This document shows positions 8,541 through 16,519 of a stretch of DNA of 64,000 nucleotides, one piece after another. Each line of letters starts with the position of its first letter. Positions within the stretch are counted from its first letter, which is position 1. Source of the DNA: Dysgonomonas sp. UBA7710 (GTDB lineage: Bacteria; Bacteroidota; Bacteroidia; Bacteroidales; Dysgonomonadaceae); the NCBI RefSeq assembly GCF_002482385.1, contig NZ_DLFW01000035.1:77128-141127 (forward strand). The letters run 5' to 3'. Position numbers and translations under genes: made by a program. Under the pieces are notes generated by a model. The model was not told the origin of the DNA, ran no database searches, and was given only the letters and a program-made list of their open reading frames with translations.

Positions 8541-9692
8541 ATGGGAGGTGTAAAACAGAGGTGGCTTGAATTGGAAAGTAGAAATTTAAGTAGTATTCCA
8601 GATAAGAACATTTGTATCAAGCATTTTGAATACAAAAGTATTAACCGTTTCATTAAAAAAAACTATCAAGATGGCTTTTGCGATTATTGTGGCAAGGAAT
8701 TAAAAGTCGTTCCCCTTGAAGATTTAATGGAATTTATTATGGATGGCATTTCAAATTTCTACGAAGATGCTGCCAATTTTATGAGTTACAATTCAAGAGA
8801 GGGCGGTTATCTTGGAGAAATTTATACTCCTGACGAACTCATTCAAGAACACATCGAATTAAACGCTGAGCCGTTTGAAGTTATAGAAGACATCGTTAAC
8901 TCAATTGAAGATATTGCTTGGGCTCAACCGGACTTGTATTATGACAATATTAAAGATGATTTAGAATTTCAGTGGAAATACTTTAAGGATATTATTAAAC
9001 ATAAATCCCGTTATCTTTTTTCGTCTGGAGATAGTGACCAACCTAAAGCATTACACATATTACAAGAGGTTGGCAAGCTAATATCAAAATTAAATATAAT
9101 AAGGGAAATCCCGGCAGGAACAAAACTTTATCGTTGCAGACAGCACGACTTCAAAACACATTTTACTGAATTTGACGAAATTTCGGCTCCACCAAATAAA
9201 AAAGCAATTTATCCGAATAGGTTTAGTCCTTCAGGAATATCAATGTTTTATTCTGCGTTTGATATTGATACAGCAATTTTGGAAACAATAAGCAGGACAG
9301 ATAAATACAAAAAGTATGTTACGATTGCAGAATTTGAAACATTAGAAAATCAGATTGTTGTTGATTTTAATAAGTTGCCTAAAATCCCAAGCATTTTCGG
9401 AATTAGAGATAAGAAACGATACTACCTTATCTTATTCCTTTACTCATTTGTAAGAGATATAACTCAACAAATTACTAAAGATGGAAAAGAGCATACCGAA
9501 TATGTTCCAACGCAAGTTGTTACTGAATTTTTAAGGTATCCATTTAATAAAAATAGAAAGAATAAAATATCGGGAATTATTTACCCCTCTTCACAAAATA
9601 GAAATCAGAAATCGGCAGTGTTTTTTTGGGATGACGAATTAAGTAAAGAAAAGGTAAAATTGAATAAATTAGAACGGAGGAAAATCATTTAA
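8541..9692 (+). CDS. HEPN/RES-type protein (candidate NAD-attacking toxin)
   Basis: 383 aa. The N-terminal half has a small Cys pair (FCDYCGKEL, about residues 48-56) and an alpha-helical acidic region like the HEPN/RES N-terminal domain. The C-terminal half is a RES domain: PAGTKLYRCR, PNRFSPSGISMFYSAFD and DTAILETI, with the family's Arg, Tyr/Ser and Glu positions. RES toxins of toxin-antitoxin systems degrade NAD. No RES antitoxin (Xre/MbcA type) is next to it; instead the next gene starts directly at the base after its stop. Probably an anti-phage effector; inferred, not shown. Confidence 0.8.
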   Translation: MGGVKQRWLELESRNLSSIPDKNICIKHFEYKSINRFIKKNYQDGFCDYCGKELKVVPLEDLMEFIMDGISNFYEDAANFMSYNSREGGYLGEIYTPDELIQEHIELNAEPFEVIEDIVNSIEDIAWAQPDLYYDNIKDDLEFQWKYFKDIIKHKSRYLFSSGDSDQPKALHILQEVGKLISKLNIIREIPAGTKLYRCRQHDFKTHFTEFDEISAPPNKKAIYPNRFSPSGISMFYSAFDIDTAILETISRTDKYKKYVTIAEFETLENQIVVDFNKLPKIPSIFGIRDKKRYYLILFLYSFVRDITQQITKDGKEHTEYVPTQVVTEFLRYPFNKNRKNKISGIIYPSSQNRNQKSAVFFWDDELSKEKVKLNKLERRKII

Positions 9693-10268
9693 ATGAAAAT
9701 TGACACAAAAGACATCGTAAAGCAATCTGAAAAATTCGCATTAAATGTAGCTGACCAAATTTCTAAAATTACGGTTCAACCATTTTGTGAAATATCTTTT
9801 CATTCCTTGCAGTTTAGAGATAAAGCAACACTAAAAAAGCACATAGATAAAATACCCAAAAGTGATAATCCACTTATCTATATATTACGAGTTCAGTCCC
9901 CAAAAAAGGTAAAAAGATTAATTGAATATTTTGAAAACTATCATTCTGCAAACAAGCTAAAAACAAAGAATAAAGATAGAGTTAATCTTTCCCGATACAA
10001 CAAAACTTCATCGGATGTATTATACGTTGGAAGCTCAACAACAGATTTCAGGACAAGAATTAAAAATCATCTTGGTACAGAGGGAACGAGAGTTTATAGT
10101 TTACATTTATGCAAGTGGGACAATTGTTTAGAATATGATTTGAATATTTTTGCATACGAAGTCATTTCGGAAAGTAATGAAACTATCGAGCGTTTCATTG
10201 TCGAAATTCTTGAACAGCAGTTTTGGGATAAACTAAGCCCAATATTTGGCAAACGCAGTGGTTTATAA
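9693..10268 (+). CDS. GIY-YIG-like nuclease partner of the RES protein
   Basis: 191 aa. It shows a divergent GIY-YIG core: PLIYILRV (about 68-75), a ~40-residue insertion, LYVGSSTTDFRTRIKNHLG (about 110-128) with the conserved Arg and His region, and a late Glu in EILEQQFWDKLSP. The first motif is degenerate (IYI), so catalysis is not certain. It begins on the base after the RES gene stop, which makes a two-gene unit. Most likely an effector or regulator of that unit. Confidence 0.65.
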   Translation: MKIDTKDIVKQSEKFALNVADQISKITVQPFCEISFHSLQFRDKATLKKHIDKIPKSDNPLIYILRVQSPKKVKRLIEYFENYHSANKLKTKNKDRVNLSRYNKTSSDVLYVGSSTTDFRTRIKNHLGTEGTRVYSLHLCKWDNCLEYDLNIFAYEVISESNETIERFIVEILEQQFWDKLSPIFGKRSGL

Positions 10269-10298
10269 ACCTACAAGAATAAATTGAGCAACTGAATT

Positions 10299-11279
10299 AT
10301 GAAAACATTATACATTATCGGTAATGGATTTGACATCCATCATAGATTAGACACAAGATATCAAAGTTTTGCAAACTACTTGGCTGGAAATGACAGCGAA
10401 GTCTATGACCTTTTATTAAATTATTATGGACTTCCTGATATTACAAACCCCGAATTGACAGATGAAGAATATGCGTTATGGTCAAGATTTGAGCAAGCGT
10501 TAGCTGATTTAGATTACTTAACAGTATTGGACGATAATTCTGACCTAATTGCTCGCCCTGGTGCTGAGGATTTTCGAGATAGAGATTGGCATAGTTATCA
10601 GATAGAGATGGAAGAAATCATCAAAGATTTAACTACAACTCTGATTAACGACTTTAATAATTTTATCCTTGAAGTTGAATACGAAAATATTCCAAAAGAC
10701 ATACTAATTGACTTGGAAGATGATAGTCATTTTTTAAACTTCAATTACACTGAAACATTACAAGAAAGCTACAATATTCCCGAGGAGCGAATAACCTATA
10801 TTCATAACAGAGCCAATGCAGACAACTGTACACTAATTTTAGGACACGGAACCGACCCATCGAATTTTATTGAGAAAGAAGAAGAACCGCCACAAGGTTT
10901 AAGCGAAGAAGAACTCTATGAATGGCGTGAGCAAAAGGCTGATGAATATGACTTTTCTTATGAAAGTGCTAAACAAGAAATACTATCTTATTATACAAAG
11001 GCATTTAAAAATACAACTTCAATTATAGAACACAATATTGATTTTTTTACAAATCTTACGGAGGTTGAAAAAGTTATTGTTTTGGGACATTCCATTTCAG
11101 AAGTTGATTTAAAATATTTTGAAATATTAAAAGCCAAACTAAATGAAAATGTAATTTGGAATGTTTCATATTATAGTGAGCTTGAAAAGCAAGCACACAA
11201 GGAAACATTGTTGCAACTTGGAATAAATGATAACAATATTATTCAAATAAAAATTACAGATTTAAAAAAGCAGCTTTAA
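10299..11279 (+). CDS. AbiH-family abortive infection protein
   Basis: 326 aa. It has the AbiH pattern: N-terminal YIIGNGFDIHHRLDTRYQSF (GNGFDxxH), central HFLNFNYTETLQ, LILGHGTDPS, and C-terminal VLGHSISEVDLKYF. AbiH proteins give abortive phage resistance; the mechanism is not settled. The gene lies 30 bases after the GIY-YIG-like gene on the same strand and its stop overlaps the stop of the convergent receiver gene by four bases, so the cargo ends exactly at the element backbone. Confidence 0.88.
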   Translation: MKTLYIIGNGFDIHHRLDTRYQSFANYLAGNDSEVYDLLLNYYGLPDITNPELTDEEYALWSRFEQALADLDYLTVLDDNSDLIARPGAEDFRDRDWHSYQIEMEEIIKDLTTTLINDFNNFILEVEYENIPKDILIDLEDDSHFLNFNYTETLQESYNIPEERITYIHNRANADNCTLILGHGTDPSNFIEKEEEPPQGLSEEELYEWREQKADEYDFSYESAKQEILSYYTKAFKNTTSIIEHNIDFFTNLTEVEKVIVLGHSISEVDLKYFEILKAKLNENVIWNVSYYSELEKQAHKETLLQLGINDNNIIQIKITDLKKQL

Positions 11280-11725
11280 TTATCAGTAAAGTATTCTTGT
11301 GCAATTTTTGCTATTCCCACACTAAAATATCTACCGCCATTGATAATAACTTCAATGGCTTTTTTAAAATCGTCTGTATCGCTACCGATAAGCAGATAAC
11401 TTTCAAAGCCAATTTCTAAGACGGCTTTTACCGTTTTATCTACATCAATATCACTATAGGCAATAAGTTTAATGTTTGGATATTTTGTCCTTAATTCCCG
11501 AAGCTGGGTAAGCACAATCATATCGTGAAAATCAAGGTCAATAATAAAGACTTTGGGAAGTGTCTTTAAAGAGGATAATTGAGATATTCCGTCCTCAATG
11601 TTTTCCGAACGAAACAATACATTAATTCCTGAAGCAACGAGGTCGTTGTTGGTCAAATCCAAAATTGGGCTTTTATCATTGATAAAGGCAATGCTGGTTT
11701 GGTCGAGATTGTTTACAGTTTCCAT
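11276..11725 (-). CDS. Receiver-only response-regulator-like protein
   Basis: 149 aa from the ATG at 11723-11725 (a TTG nine bases upstream is possible). The fold is CheY-like: a phosphoacceptor-type Asp in FIIDLDFHDM, then IKLIAYSDI and GFESYLLIGSD. There is no output domain, and the conserved Lys of active receivers is not at the expected place (LIGSDTDD), so it may signal by binding rather than by normal phosphorylation. Probably a regulator of the element. Convergent with AbiH. Confidence 0.7.
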   Translation of the reverse strand: METVNNLDQTSIAFINDKSPILDLTNNDLVASGINVLFRSENIEDGISQLSSLKTLPKVFIIDLDFHDMIVLTQLRELRTKYPNIKLIAYSDIDVDKTVKAVLEIGFESYLLIGSDTDDFKKAIEVIINGGRYFSVGIAKIAQEYFTDN

Positions 11726-12002
11726 AACTATCAATTTTTAAAGTTAGTGGCAGACTGCACTAAAAAAGAAGGCGCAGGCAACTACACTTATTGGCATTAA
11801 GGCACTGGTACGCCTGACCCCCAAATAAGCGAGCGCCCACGCCTGTGACGTGAGCGTTCTTACTTATCTGTTCCGGGGTTTTAAAAATTACCAGTTTCTA
11901 ATGCGGAACCTAAAGCAAAAACACTTTAAGATTTTCTATATTTTCAGATGCAAAGATACTAAACTCGTTCCGATGCCGGAACATAATAAGTGTAAAAAAT
12001 GG
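11726..12002. promoter_or_regulatory. Spacer between receiver gene and helix-turn-helix pair
   Basis: About 275 bases with no supported gene. It must hold the promoter of the receiver gene (leftward) and the end of the helix-turn-helix operon. A small inverted repeat GTTCCG-atgc-CGGAAC is at 11967-11982. An imperfect GC-rich hairpin lies around 11828-11862. Plus-strand reading frames here do not look like proteins. Confidence 0.4.
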
Positions 12003-12308
12003 TTATACTGTGTTGGGCTTATTGGATATATAGTTCTGTTCCAAAATTTTCAGAATATCACTTTCCTTATAGATTATTTTGCCCCCAATCTGGATAAATG
12101 GCAGGATATTATCATCACGGTATTGTTGTAAAGTTCGTTTGCTGATATGTAGCAATCCGCACATATCTTCGCCCGAAAGGTAAATTTCTCCGTTCATTAC
12201 AGGACGGTAGTTTTTCAATATTTCTTCAATACGGCTTCGCAACCGTGTTATCATTTCCTGATAGGCGATGATTTCTTCGGCTTCATTCGTAAGTAAATCC
12301 ATTGTCAT
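12003..12308 (-). CDS. Helix-turn-helix (excisionase-type) protein
   Basis: 101 aa from the ATG at 12306-12308. An N-terminal coiled helix (EEIIAYQEMITRLRSRIEEIL) is followed by a winged MerR/excisionase-like domain: LSGEDMCGLLHISKRTLQQYRDD and LPFIQIGGKIIYKESDI. Proteins of this type act as recombination directionality factors or regulators in Bacteroidota ICEs. It overlaps the end of the upstream gene of the same type, so the two are coupled. Confidence 0.75.
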   Translation of the reverse strand: MTMDLLTNEAEEIIAYQEMITRLRSRIEEILKNYRPVMNGEIYLSGEDMCGLLHISKRTLQQYRDDNILPFIQIGGKIIYKESDILKILEQNYISNKPNTV

Positions 12309-12603
12309 TTGTATTGTACGGCTGTCCGGCTTCGAGCAAAGCCTGCACATCCGAAAGTTTATAGTAATTCTTGCGGTTCAGTTTGGAGTAAGGCAGTATG
12401 CCTTTATCCTTGTAGCTTTGTAAAGTCCGTTTAGTAATGTTCATCATCAGGCACACCTCCTGGTTATCGAGCCATTGTTCTTCTTTGAAAATCGAGGTAT
12501 ATTTATGAGTAGCATTTTCGGTCAGTTCCAAAAGCTCCTTTATATCATTCTTCATTCCGTCCAATGCGGATTTTTGCAGTGCAATAACTTCCATAGTTTG
12601 CAT
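12283..12603 (-). CDS. Helix-turn-helix (excisionase-type) protein
   Basis: 106 aa. Same plan as its downstream partner: N-terminal helix (MKNDIKELLELTENA) then LDNQEVCLMMNITKRTLQSYKD and LPYSKLNRKNYYKLSDV. First gene of the pair; 10-base-phased GGC repeats lie 55-85 bases upstream of its ATG. A likely regulator or directionality factor acting with the second protein. The homologous pair 47483-48156 suggests an old duplication. Confidence 0.75.
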   Translation of the reverse strand: MQTMEVIALQKSALDGMKNDIKELLELTENATHKYTSIFKEEQWLDNQEVCLMMNITKRTLQSYKDKGILPYSKLNRKNYYKLSDVQALLEAGQPYNTNDNGFTYE

Positions 12604-12657
12604 TATTTTTCTGTGGAAGTCGAATTTATAAAGGCTTTTTGTGCGGTTGGGAAAGGT

Positions 12658-12690
12658 TGCGCCCGTTGGCTTTGAAAGGCAGTATTTGGC
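12658..12690. promoter_or_regulatory. 10-base-phased GGC repeats upstream of the 12603 gene
   Basis: TGC at 12658 and GGC at 12668, 12678 and 12688, each exactly 10 bases apart, with a shared filler (TTTGAAA, AGTATTT). The same pattern occurs before several other operons of the element. A CCTTTATAAATTCGAC box in the sense direction lies between the repeats and the ATG. Confidence 0.65.
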
Positions 12691-12764
12691 AGTTTACTTT
12701 TGTCTTAAATAAAAAAATCGGATAGTTATTTAAGCTATCCGATTTGATATTGTTCATTCACAAT

Positions 12765-14054
12765 TTAAGGAAAATACTTTTTTAATTTCTCCGGTATTTC
12801 TACATTATTAGATTGTAAAATACTTTTATATTCATTGGTAATGGTACTTCCTTCAATAAATATATTATTAAATCTTTCCAATAACCAATCAGAATTATCT
12901 CGTTGATTATAATGCTCAACCAATCTGTTAATTATATCATTGTCAGGGGGATAATTTTTAATTACTCCGGAAATAATATCGGCTCTATCATTTACCCATA
13001 AATATGACTTATATCCCACAAAACTGCTATTGTTTAAAACCTCTTCTTTAAACGTATTTAAGAAGCCATTTCCTAACAATATTTGATGTTCATTGATAGT
13101 TGGAGAATACTCTCGTATAGCACTTATTATAGTCCTATTTGCTTCAGCTATTTCATTTTGTGGAATTAAACCATTTCTTAAAAAAGAGGTATATAATCCT
13201 AAAATATTATTACAGGATGGCAATTGAGTTTTCCAAAATTTTCTGACTTCTTCTTCGTTAAAATTAAATCTTAAAATCTTATCCGTATGGTTCGATAGAA
13301 AATCTTTTAAATAAAATTTATTGGCTTTGACAATTGCAATTAAACTATCGTTTACGAAATCTTTATTTACCTCTAAACTTTTACTAATTAGTTCCTGTTT
13401 CCTTTTAGATAAGTCAAAATCCCACTCTCCATTATTTAGCAATGTTTCCCAAAAATGTTTCAATTTTGACCTTTCTACGGAATATTCAACCTCTTGAATT
13501 AATGGAGTAATATCTTTATCCGGTGGAGTAATAGTTGGGTCAAAGTGCTTATAAATTTTATTTATCAAAGATTGCATTCCGCCCTCTATCGTTATTTTTG
13601 ACATATTACTCTCCATAAATGCCCAGAAGTTTTCGATATGGAAAGTGTCTATAATGTTATCTTTATAATGAGCGCAATCATTCCTCCTGTCTTTCCAATA
13701 TTTTATTTGCAATCGTAGATTGTCATTAAGGCTAAAAATTGGGTCTTTAATACGTTGCTTTGTAGCCTGGTCAATTTTTTCTTGTTGTTGTGTAGCATCA
13801 AATACATTTGCTTCCCACAGGTCTTCATTTTGTAATTTAGAGATTAGTTTATCCCATTCTCCTTGCGGAAATAGGTTTGGTTTAGTTCCTTCTATTATTC
13901 TTTCCTTCAGTATTGTCAGAAAAGCCAAATATGAAAACAATAATGATGCTCTGTTCGCTCTTGCTTTATAACAAGTAACGGCATCAGTAAATAGTACGTT
14001 TACATCTTCTGAAAAATTATTATTCTCAATCCAATTTTCAATTCGTAATTTCAT
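12765..14054 (-). CDS. HEPN-domain protein with RNxxxH motif
   Basis: 429 aa. The N-terminal ~180 residues are helical and contain RRNDCAHYK at about 123-131, an exact RNxxxH motif (Arg124, Asn125, His129) as found in catalytic HEPN RNases. The remaining ~250 residues are helical with no recognised family. No partner gene of a nucleotidyltransferase or toxin-antitoxin type is adjacent; its own promoter is needed because the flanking genes are spaced. A candidate stand-alone RNA-cutting defence protein; the HEPN call is motif-based. Confidence 0.6.
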   Translation of the reverse strand: MKLRIENWIENNNFSEDVNVLFTDAVTCYKARANRASLLFSYLAFLTILKERIIEGTKPNLFPQGEWDKLISKLQNEDLWEANVFDATQQQEKIDQATKQRIKDPIFSLNDNLRLQIKYWKDRRNDCAHYKDNIIDTFHIENFWAFMESNMSKITIEGGMQSLINKIYKHFDPTITPPDKDITPLIQEVEYSVERSKLKHFWETLLNNGEWDFDLSKRKQELISKSLEVNKDFVNDSLIAIVKANKFYLKDFLSNHTDKILRFNFNEEEVRKFWKTQLPSCNNILGLYTSFLRNGLIPQNEIAEANRTIISAIREYSPTINEHQILLGNGFLNTFKEEVLNNSSFVGYKSYLWVNDRADIISGVIKNYPPDNDIINRLVEHYNQRDNSDWLLERFNNIFIEGSTITNEYKSILQSNNVEIPEKLKKYFP

Positions 14055-14140
14055 TCAAATTATATTTTGCCAATTTTGCTGTTTAACATACTACAAAATT
14101 ATGCAAATTTATTAGGCGGGAGGTTGAATAAACAGATTGA

Positions 14141-14413
14141 TTATCGAGGATTTTGAATTTCCACTTCTGTTTTTTCTTTATCTTTTTTCTCACGGGAATA
14201 AACCCACAATGACAACAGCCCGAAAATAATCAGTGCATAAGCTATCCATTTACCAACTCGTTCAATAAACTTAATGGCGACCTGCTTTTCATAGGACGAA
14301 AAGCCCTCTGCTCCGGTGTCGCTTCGTCTGTAAAACTTCCGACGGTTAATCCAATAACGAAGACCCAACCCCAAAACCAAGAATATTATTCCTATAACCA
14401 ATGATGCCACCAT
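14141..14413 (-). CDS. Small membrane protein at the end of the tra region
   Basis: 90 aa with two membrane helices (about 4-20 and 58-74) separated by a basic loop (INRRKFYRRSDTG) and ending in a lysine-rich tail. Similar small proteins occur beside transfer modules of these elements; function unknown. It lies beyond the hairpin that ends traQ, so it is probably a separate unit. Confidence 0.6.
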   Translation of the reverse strand: MVASLVIGIIFLVLGLGLRYWINRRKFYRRSDTGAEGFSSYEKQVAIKFIERVGKWIAYALIIFGLLSLWVYSREKKDKEKTEVEIQNPR

Positions 14414-14503
14414 AGCCCTTACTTTTAATTTTTACCGATGATAAATTTAAAAAATATTGATTAACCTCTAAAATTATTCCTATGCGAATACGCTGAATGC
14501 TAA

Positions 14504-14530
14504 AACGGCTTATCGAAAAGATAAGCCGTT
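14504..14530 (-). terminator. Terminator-like hairpin after traQ
   Basis: Perfect 11-base stem AACGGCTTATC / GATAAGCCGTT with a 5-base loop, 22 bases after the traQ stop. In the minus direction it is followed by TTTTA, a weak T tract. Probably the end of the traE-traQ transcript. Confidence 0.7.
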
Positions 14531-14552
14531 CGCTCTGAATACATACATTGTC

Positions 14553-15002
14553 CTAATCACTACTGTTAAACTGAAAACTTACCTGCTTCTCGTTTCCAAA
14601 ACTGTCCGAAATCCAAACGTCAAAAGATTGCGATACGGCAGAAGTCGAGTTATAATACAATCTGAATTGCTCTGTGGGTAATGGGTACAAGTCATTTGGC
14701 AAATACGGTGGTTCATCATAATACTGTAATGTGCCTTGTCCGTCAAATTGGAAATAACGAAGAAAATACTGCGTGTTGCTGTAATTTCCAGTGCGCTGTA
14801 TAGTAATGCGTATCTCAACGGTCTGTCCGTTGGCAACATCTTTAGGTACTGGCATCACTTTAACCTCGAAAGGAAAATCATTCTGTATTTCGAGTTCATC
14901 ATCTTTGCTACAAGATACCAGCGAAACCGAAGCTGTGAGGATTGCCAAGAGTACATATACAGGCAGTAGCCCCATTCTGAATTTATTAAATATTGCTATC
15001 AT
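14553..15002 (-). CDS. traQ: Conjugal transfer lipoprotein TraQ (DUF3872)
   Basis: 149 aa. N-terminal signal with a lipobox (VSLVSC, Cys at about 31), then a beta-rich domain typical of DUF3872/TraQ (FPFEVKVMPVPKDVANGQ, TQYFLRYFQFDGQG). Last gene of the transfer operon, 11 bases after traO. Likely a periplasmic-facing part or accessory of the mating channel; exact role unknown. Confidence 0.82.
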   Translation of the reverse strand: MIAIFNKFRMGLLPVYVLLAILTASVSLVSCSKDDELEIQNDFPFEVKVMPVPKDVANGQTVEIRITIQRTGNYSNTQYFLRYFQFDGQGTLQYYDEPPYLPNDLYPLPTEQFRLYYNSTSAVSQSFDVWISDSFGNEKQVSFQFNSSD

Positions 15003-15013
15003 TGTTCTACGTT

Positions 15014-15574
15014 TTAAAAGTTAAACCTTAATCCTATGCCTGCGGATGGTCGAAACTGCTCCAGGTCTGTACCCCAAAGAACTTTTGTTCGCCCTTGCAG
15101 GATTAACACAAATCGGTCTGACAGGTAGGTTTCAAAAGTCAGCCGACCACCAGCACCATAAACGAAATTGTCCTCGTCTAATATTTTCGCCCCGTCATAC
15201 AACATCGTTTCGCCCCGGTTGATGCTTTCATAACCGACTACACTTGTTATTCCGAAGTTCAATGTGATGTTCTTACGGGTATCGCCCAGCAGGAAGAAAC
15301 TATAACCGCCCTCTGCGGTATAGGTTTCCTGTGGTATGCGGAGGTCTTTATAATCGTGATATTGATGCGTATATTCCAACGCCCAAAGCTGGTAATTACC
15401 GTTCTTACCGTTTACGGTCATTGCTATATTGATATAATAATCATTCCCGATTTTATCATCGGATAGTACACCTGTACTCACTTCCAATCCTTTCTGCTTA
15501 GGCAGCATTCTTTGTGCCTGTGTAACCGTGATGGCCATAAAGATGAGCATCACGGTATAGATATACTTTTTCAT
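15014..15574 (-). CDS. traO: Conjugal transfer protein TraO
   Basis: 186 aa with a signal peptide (MKKYIYTVMLIFMAITVTQA) followed by alternating beta strands ending in GIGLRFNF, the pattern of a small outer-membrane barrel. Agrees with TraO of CTnDOT-type elements in length and position between traN and traQ. Role in the mating apparatus is not known in detail. Confidence 0.85.
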   Translation of the reverse strand: MKKYIYTVMLIFMAITVTQAQRMLPKQKGLEVSTGVLSDDKIGNDYYINIAMTVNGKNGNYQLWALEYTHQYHDYKDLRIPQETYTAEGGYSFFLLGDTRKNITLNFGITSVVGYESINRGETMLYDGAKILDEDNFVYGAGGRLTFETYLSDRFVLILQGRTKVLWGTDLEQFRPSAGIGLRFNF

Positions 15575-15595
15575 ATTATTTGCTTTAAGAGGTTA

Positions 15596-16495
15596 TTAAA
15601 ATTTCAGGTGCATATCGTTAATCAAACGGGCTTTAATTAAGTCGGAATTTTCTACCTGAAGTGTTTGATGTCTGCCGCCGTTTTTCTCGAAAATCTCAAT
15701 CAGCAGTACCTTATCATCGGCAATGGTAAATTGGTCAAGCAGGAACACATTTTGTTCGGTCGCTTTTCCGGCAATGCCGTCCAATGGTTTGTAAGTCCTA
15801 AGTGGTATCATCGGGCGTTCCTGTACTACGGTGCGTTTGGCTACTTTCTTATCTACCACCTTGAAATTCACAAAATCAATCTCGAAAGGTACATTGGTAC
15901 GGTTTCTCAATTCCGTATGGAAATAGTATTTGCCATTGTGAATGTAAATACCTTTCAGAATGAATTGTATTCCGAAACTCTTAGCCCCGATATGTTTTAC
16001 TATACGTTTATCCTTTTTATAAATGGTTTCCAAAAGCAAGCCTGCCAATGACGGGGAATTGTTGCCCAATTCTTCAAAAAGCACATCGTTTCCGTTTGCT
16101 TTATCTACCGCTTTTTGCATCGTTAGCAGGTCATAGCTTATCGCCTCCGGATAGGAACTATAATATACATTGAAGCTGTAAAAACGTCCGTCATTAGTAA
16201 TCACAGAGAAATTGGTTTCCGGCTCAAAGTTTCTCACAGATGCTTTTACACGCAAAACATTTTCCGCATCTTCCGCTTTCCCTGCAATCAGGTATTCGCT
16301 GCCCAAATCCACGTAACGAATGGCAGTTGGGAAAATCAGGTGCGAAGTTTTATCATAGGTAACTTCCATATGGTACGGTTCTATCTTGCCCAAGGCAAGC
16401 GGTGTTTTTGCCTTTGCACTATCCTGTGCAAAAGAGGTTGCGGCAATGCCGACAGTCAGAGCGAATGCCCAAAAGGTTTTAAAAAGATTTTTCAT
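15596..16495 (-). CDS. traN: Conjugal transfer protein TraN (VirB9-like)
   Basis: 299 aa with a cleavable signal peptide ending near SFAQD, then beta-rich DUF4138/TraN sequence: HLIFPTAIRYVDLGSEYLIAGKAEDAENVLRVK is represented here by IRYVDLGSEYLIAG. It is the outer-membrane-ring component expected next to TraM. Placed 21 bases upstream of traO and 24 bases after traM. Confidence 0.88.
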   Translation of the reverse strand: MKNLFKTFWAFALTVGIAATSFAQDSAKAKTPLALGKIEPYHMEVTYDKTSHLIFPTAIRYVDLGSEYLIAGKAEDAENVLRVKASVRNFEPETNFSVITNDGRFYSFNVYYSSYPEAISYDLLTMQKAVDKANGNDVLFEELGNNSPSLAGLLLETIYKKDKRIVKHIGAKSFGIQFILKGIYIHNGKYYFHTELRNRTNVPFEIDFVNFKVVDKKVAKRTVVQERPMIPLRTYKPLDGIAGKATEQNVFLLDQFTIADDKVLLIEIFEKNGGRHQTLQVENSDLIKARLINDMHLKF

Positions 16496-16519
16496 TATTT
16501 TATTTATTTGAGTTCAACA

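Noticed and set aside
8305..8553. Plus-strand frame before the RES gene
   Set aside because: Unnatural composition and overlaps the RES gene start; no start signal.
11749..11803. GGC triplets near the receiver gene as another phased repeat
   Set aside because: Spacing is irregular (22, 6, 16 and 8 bases); no 10-base register.
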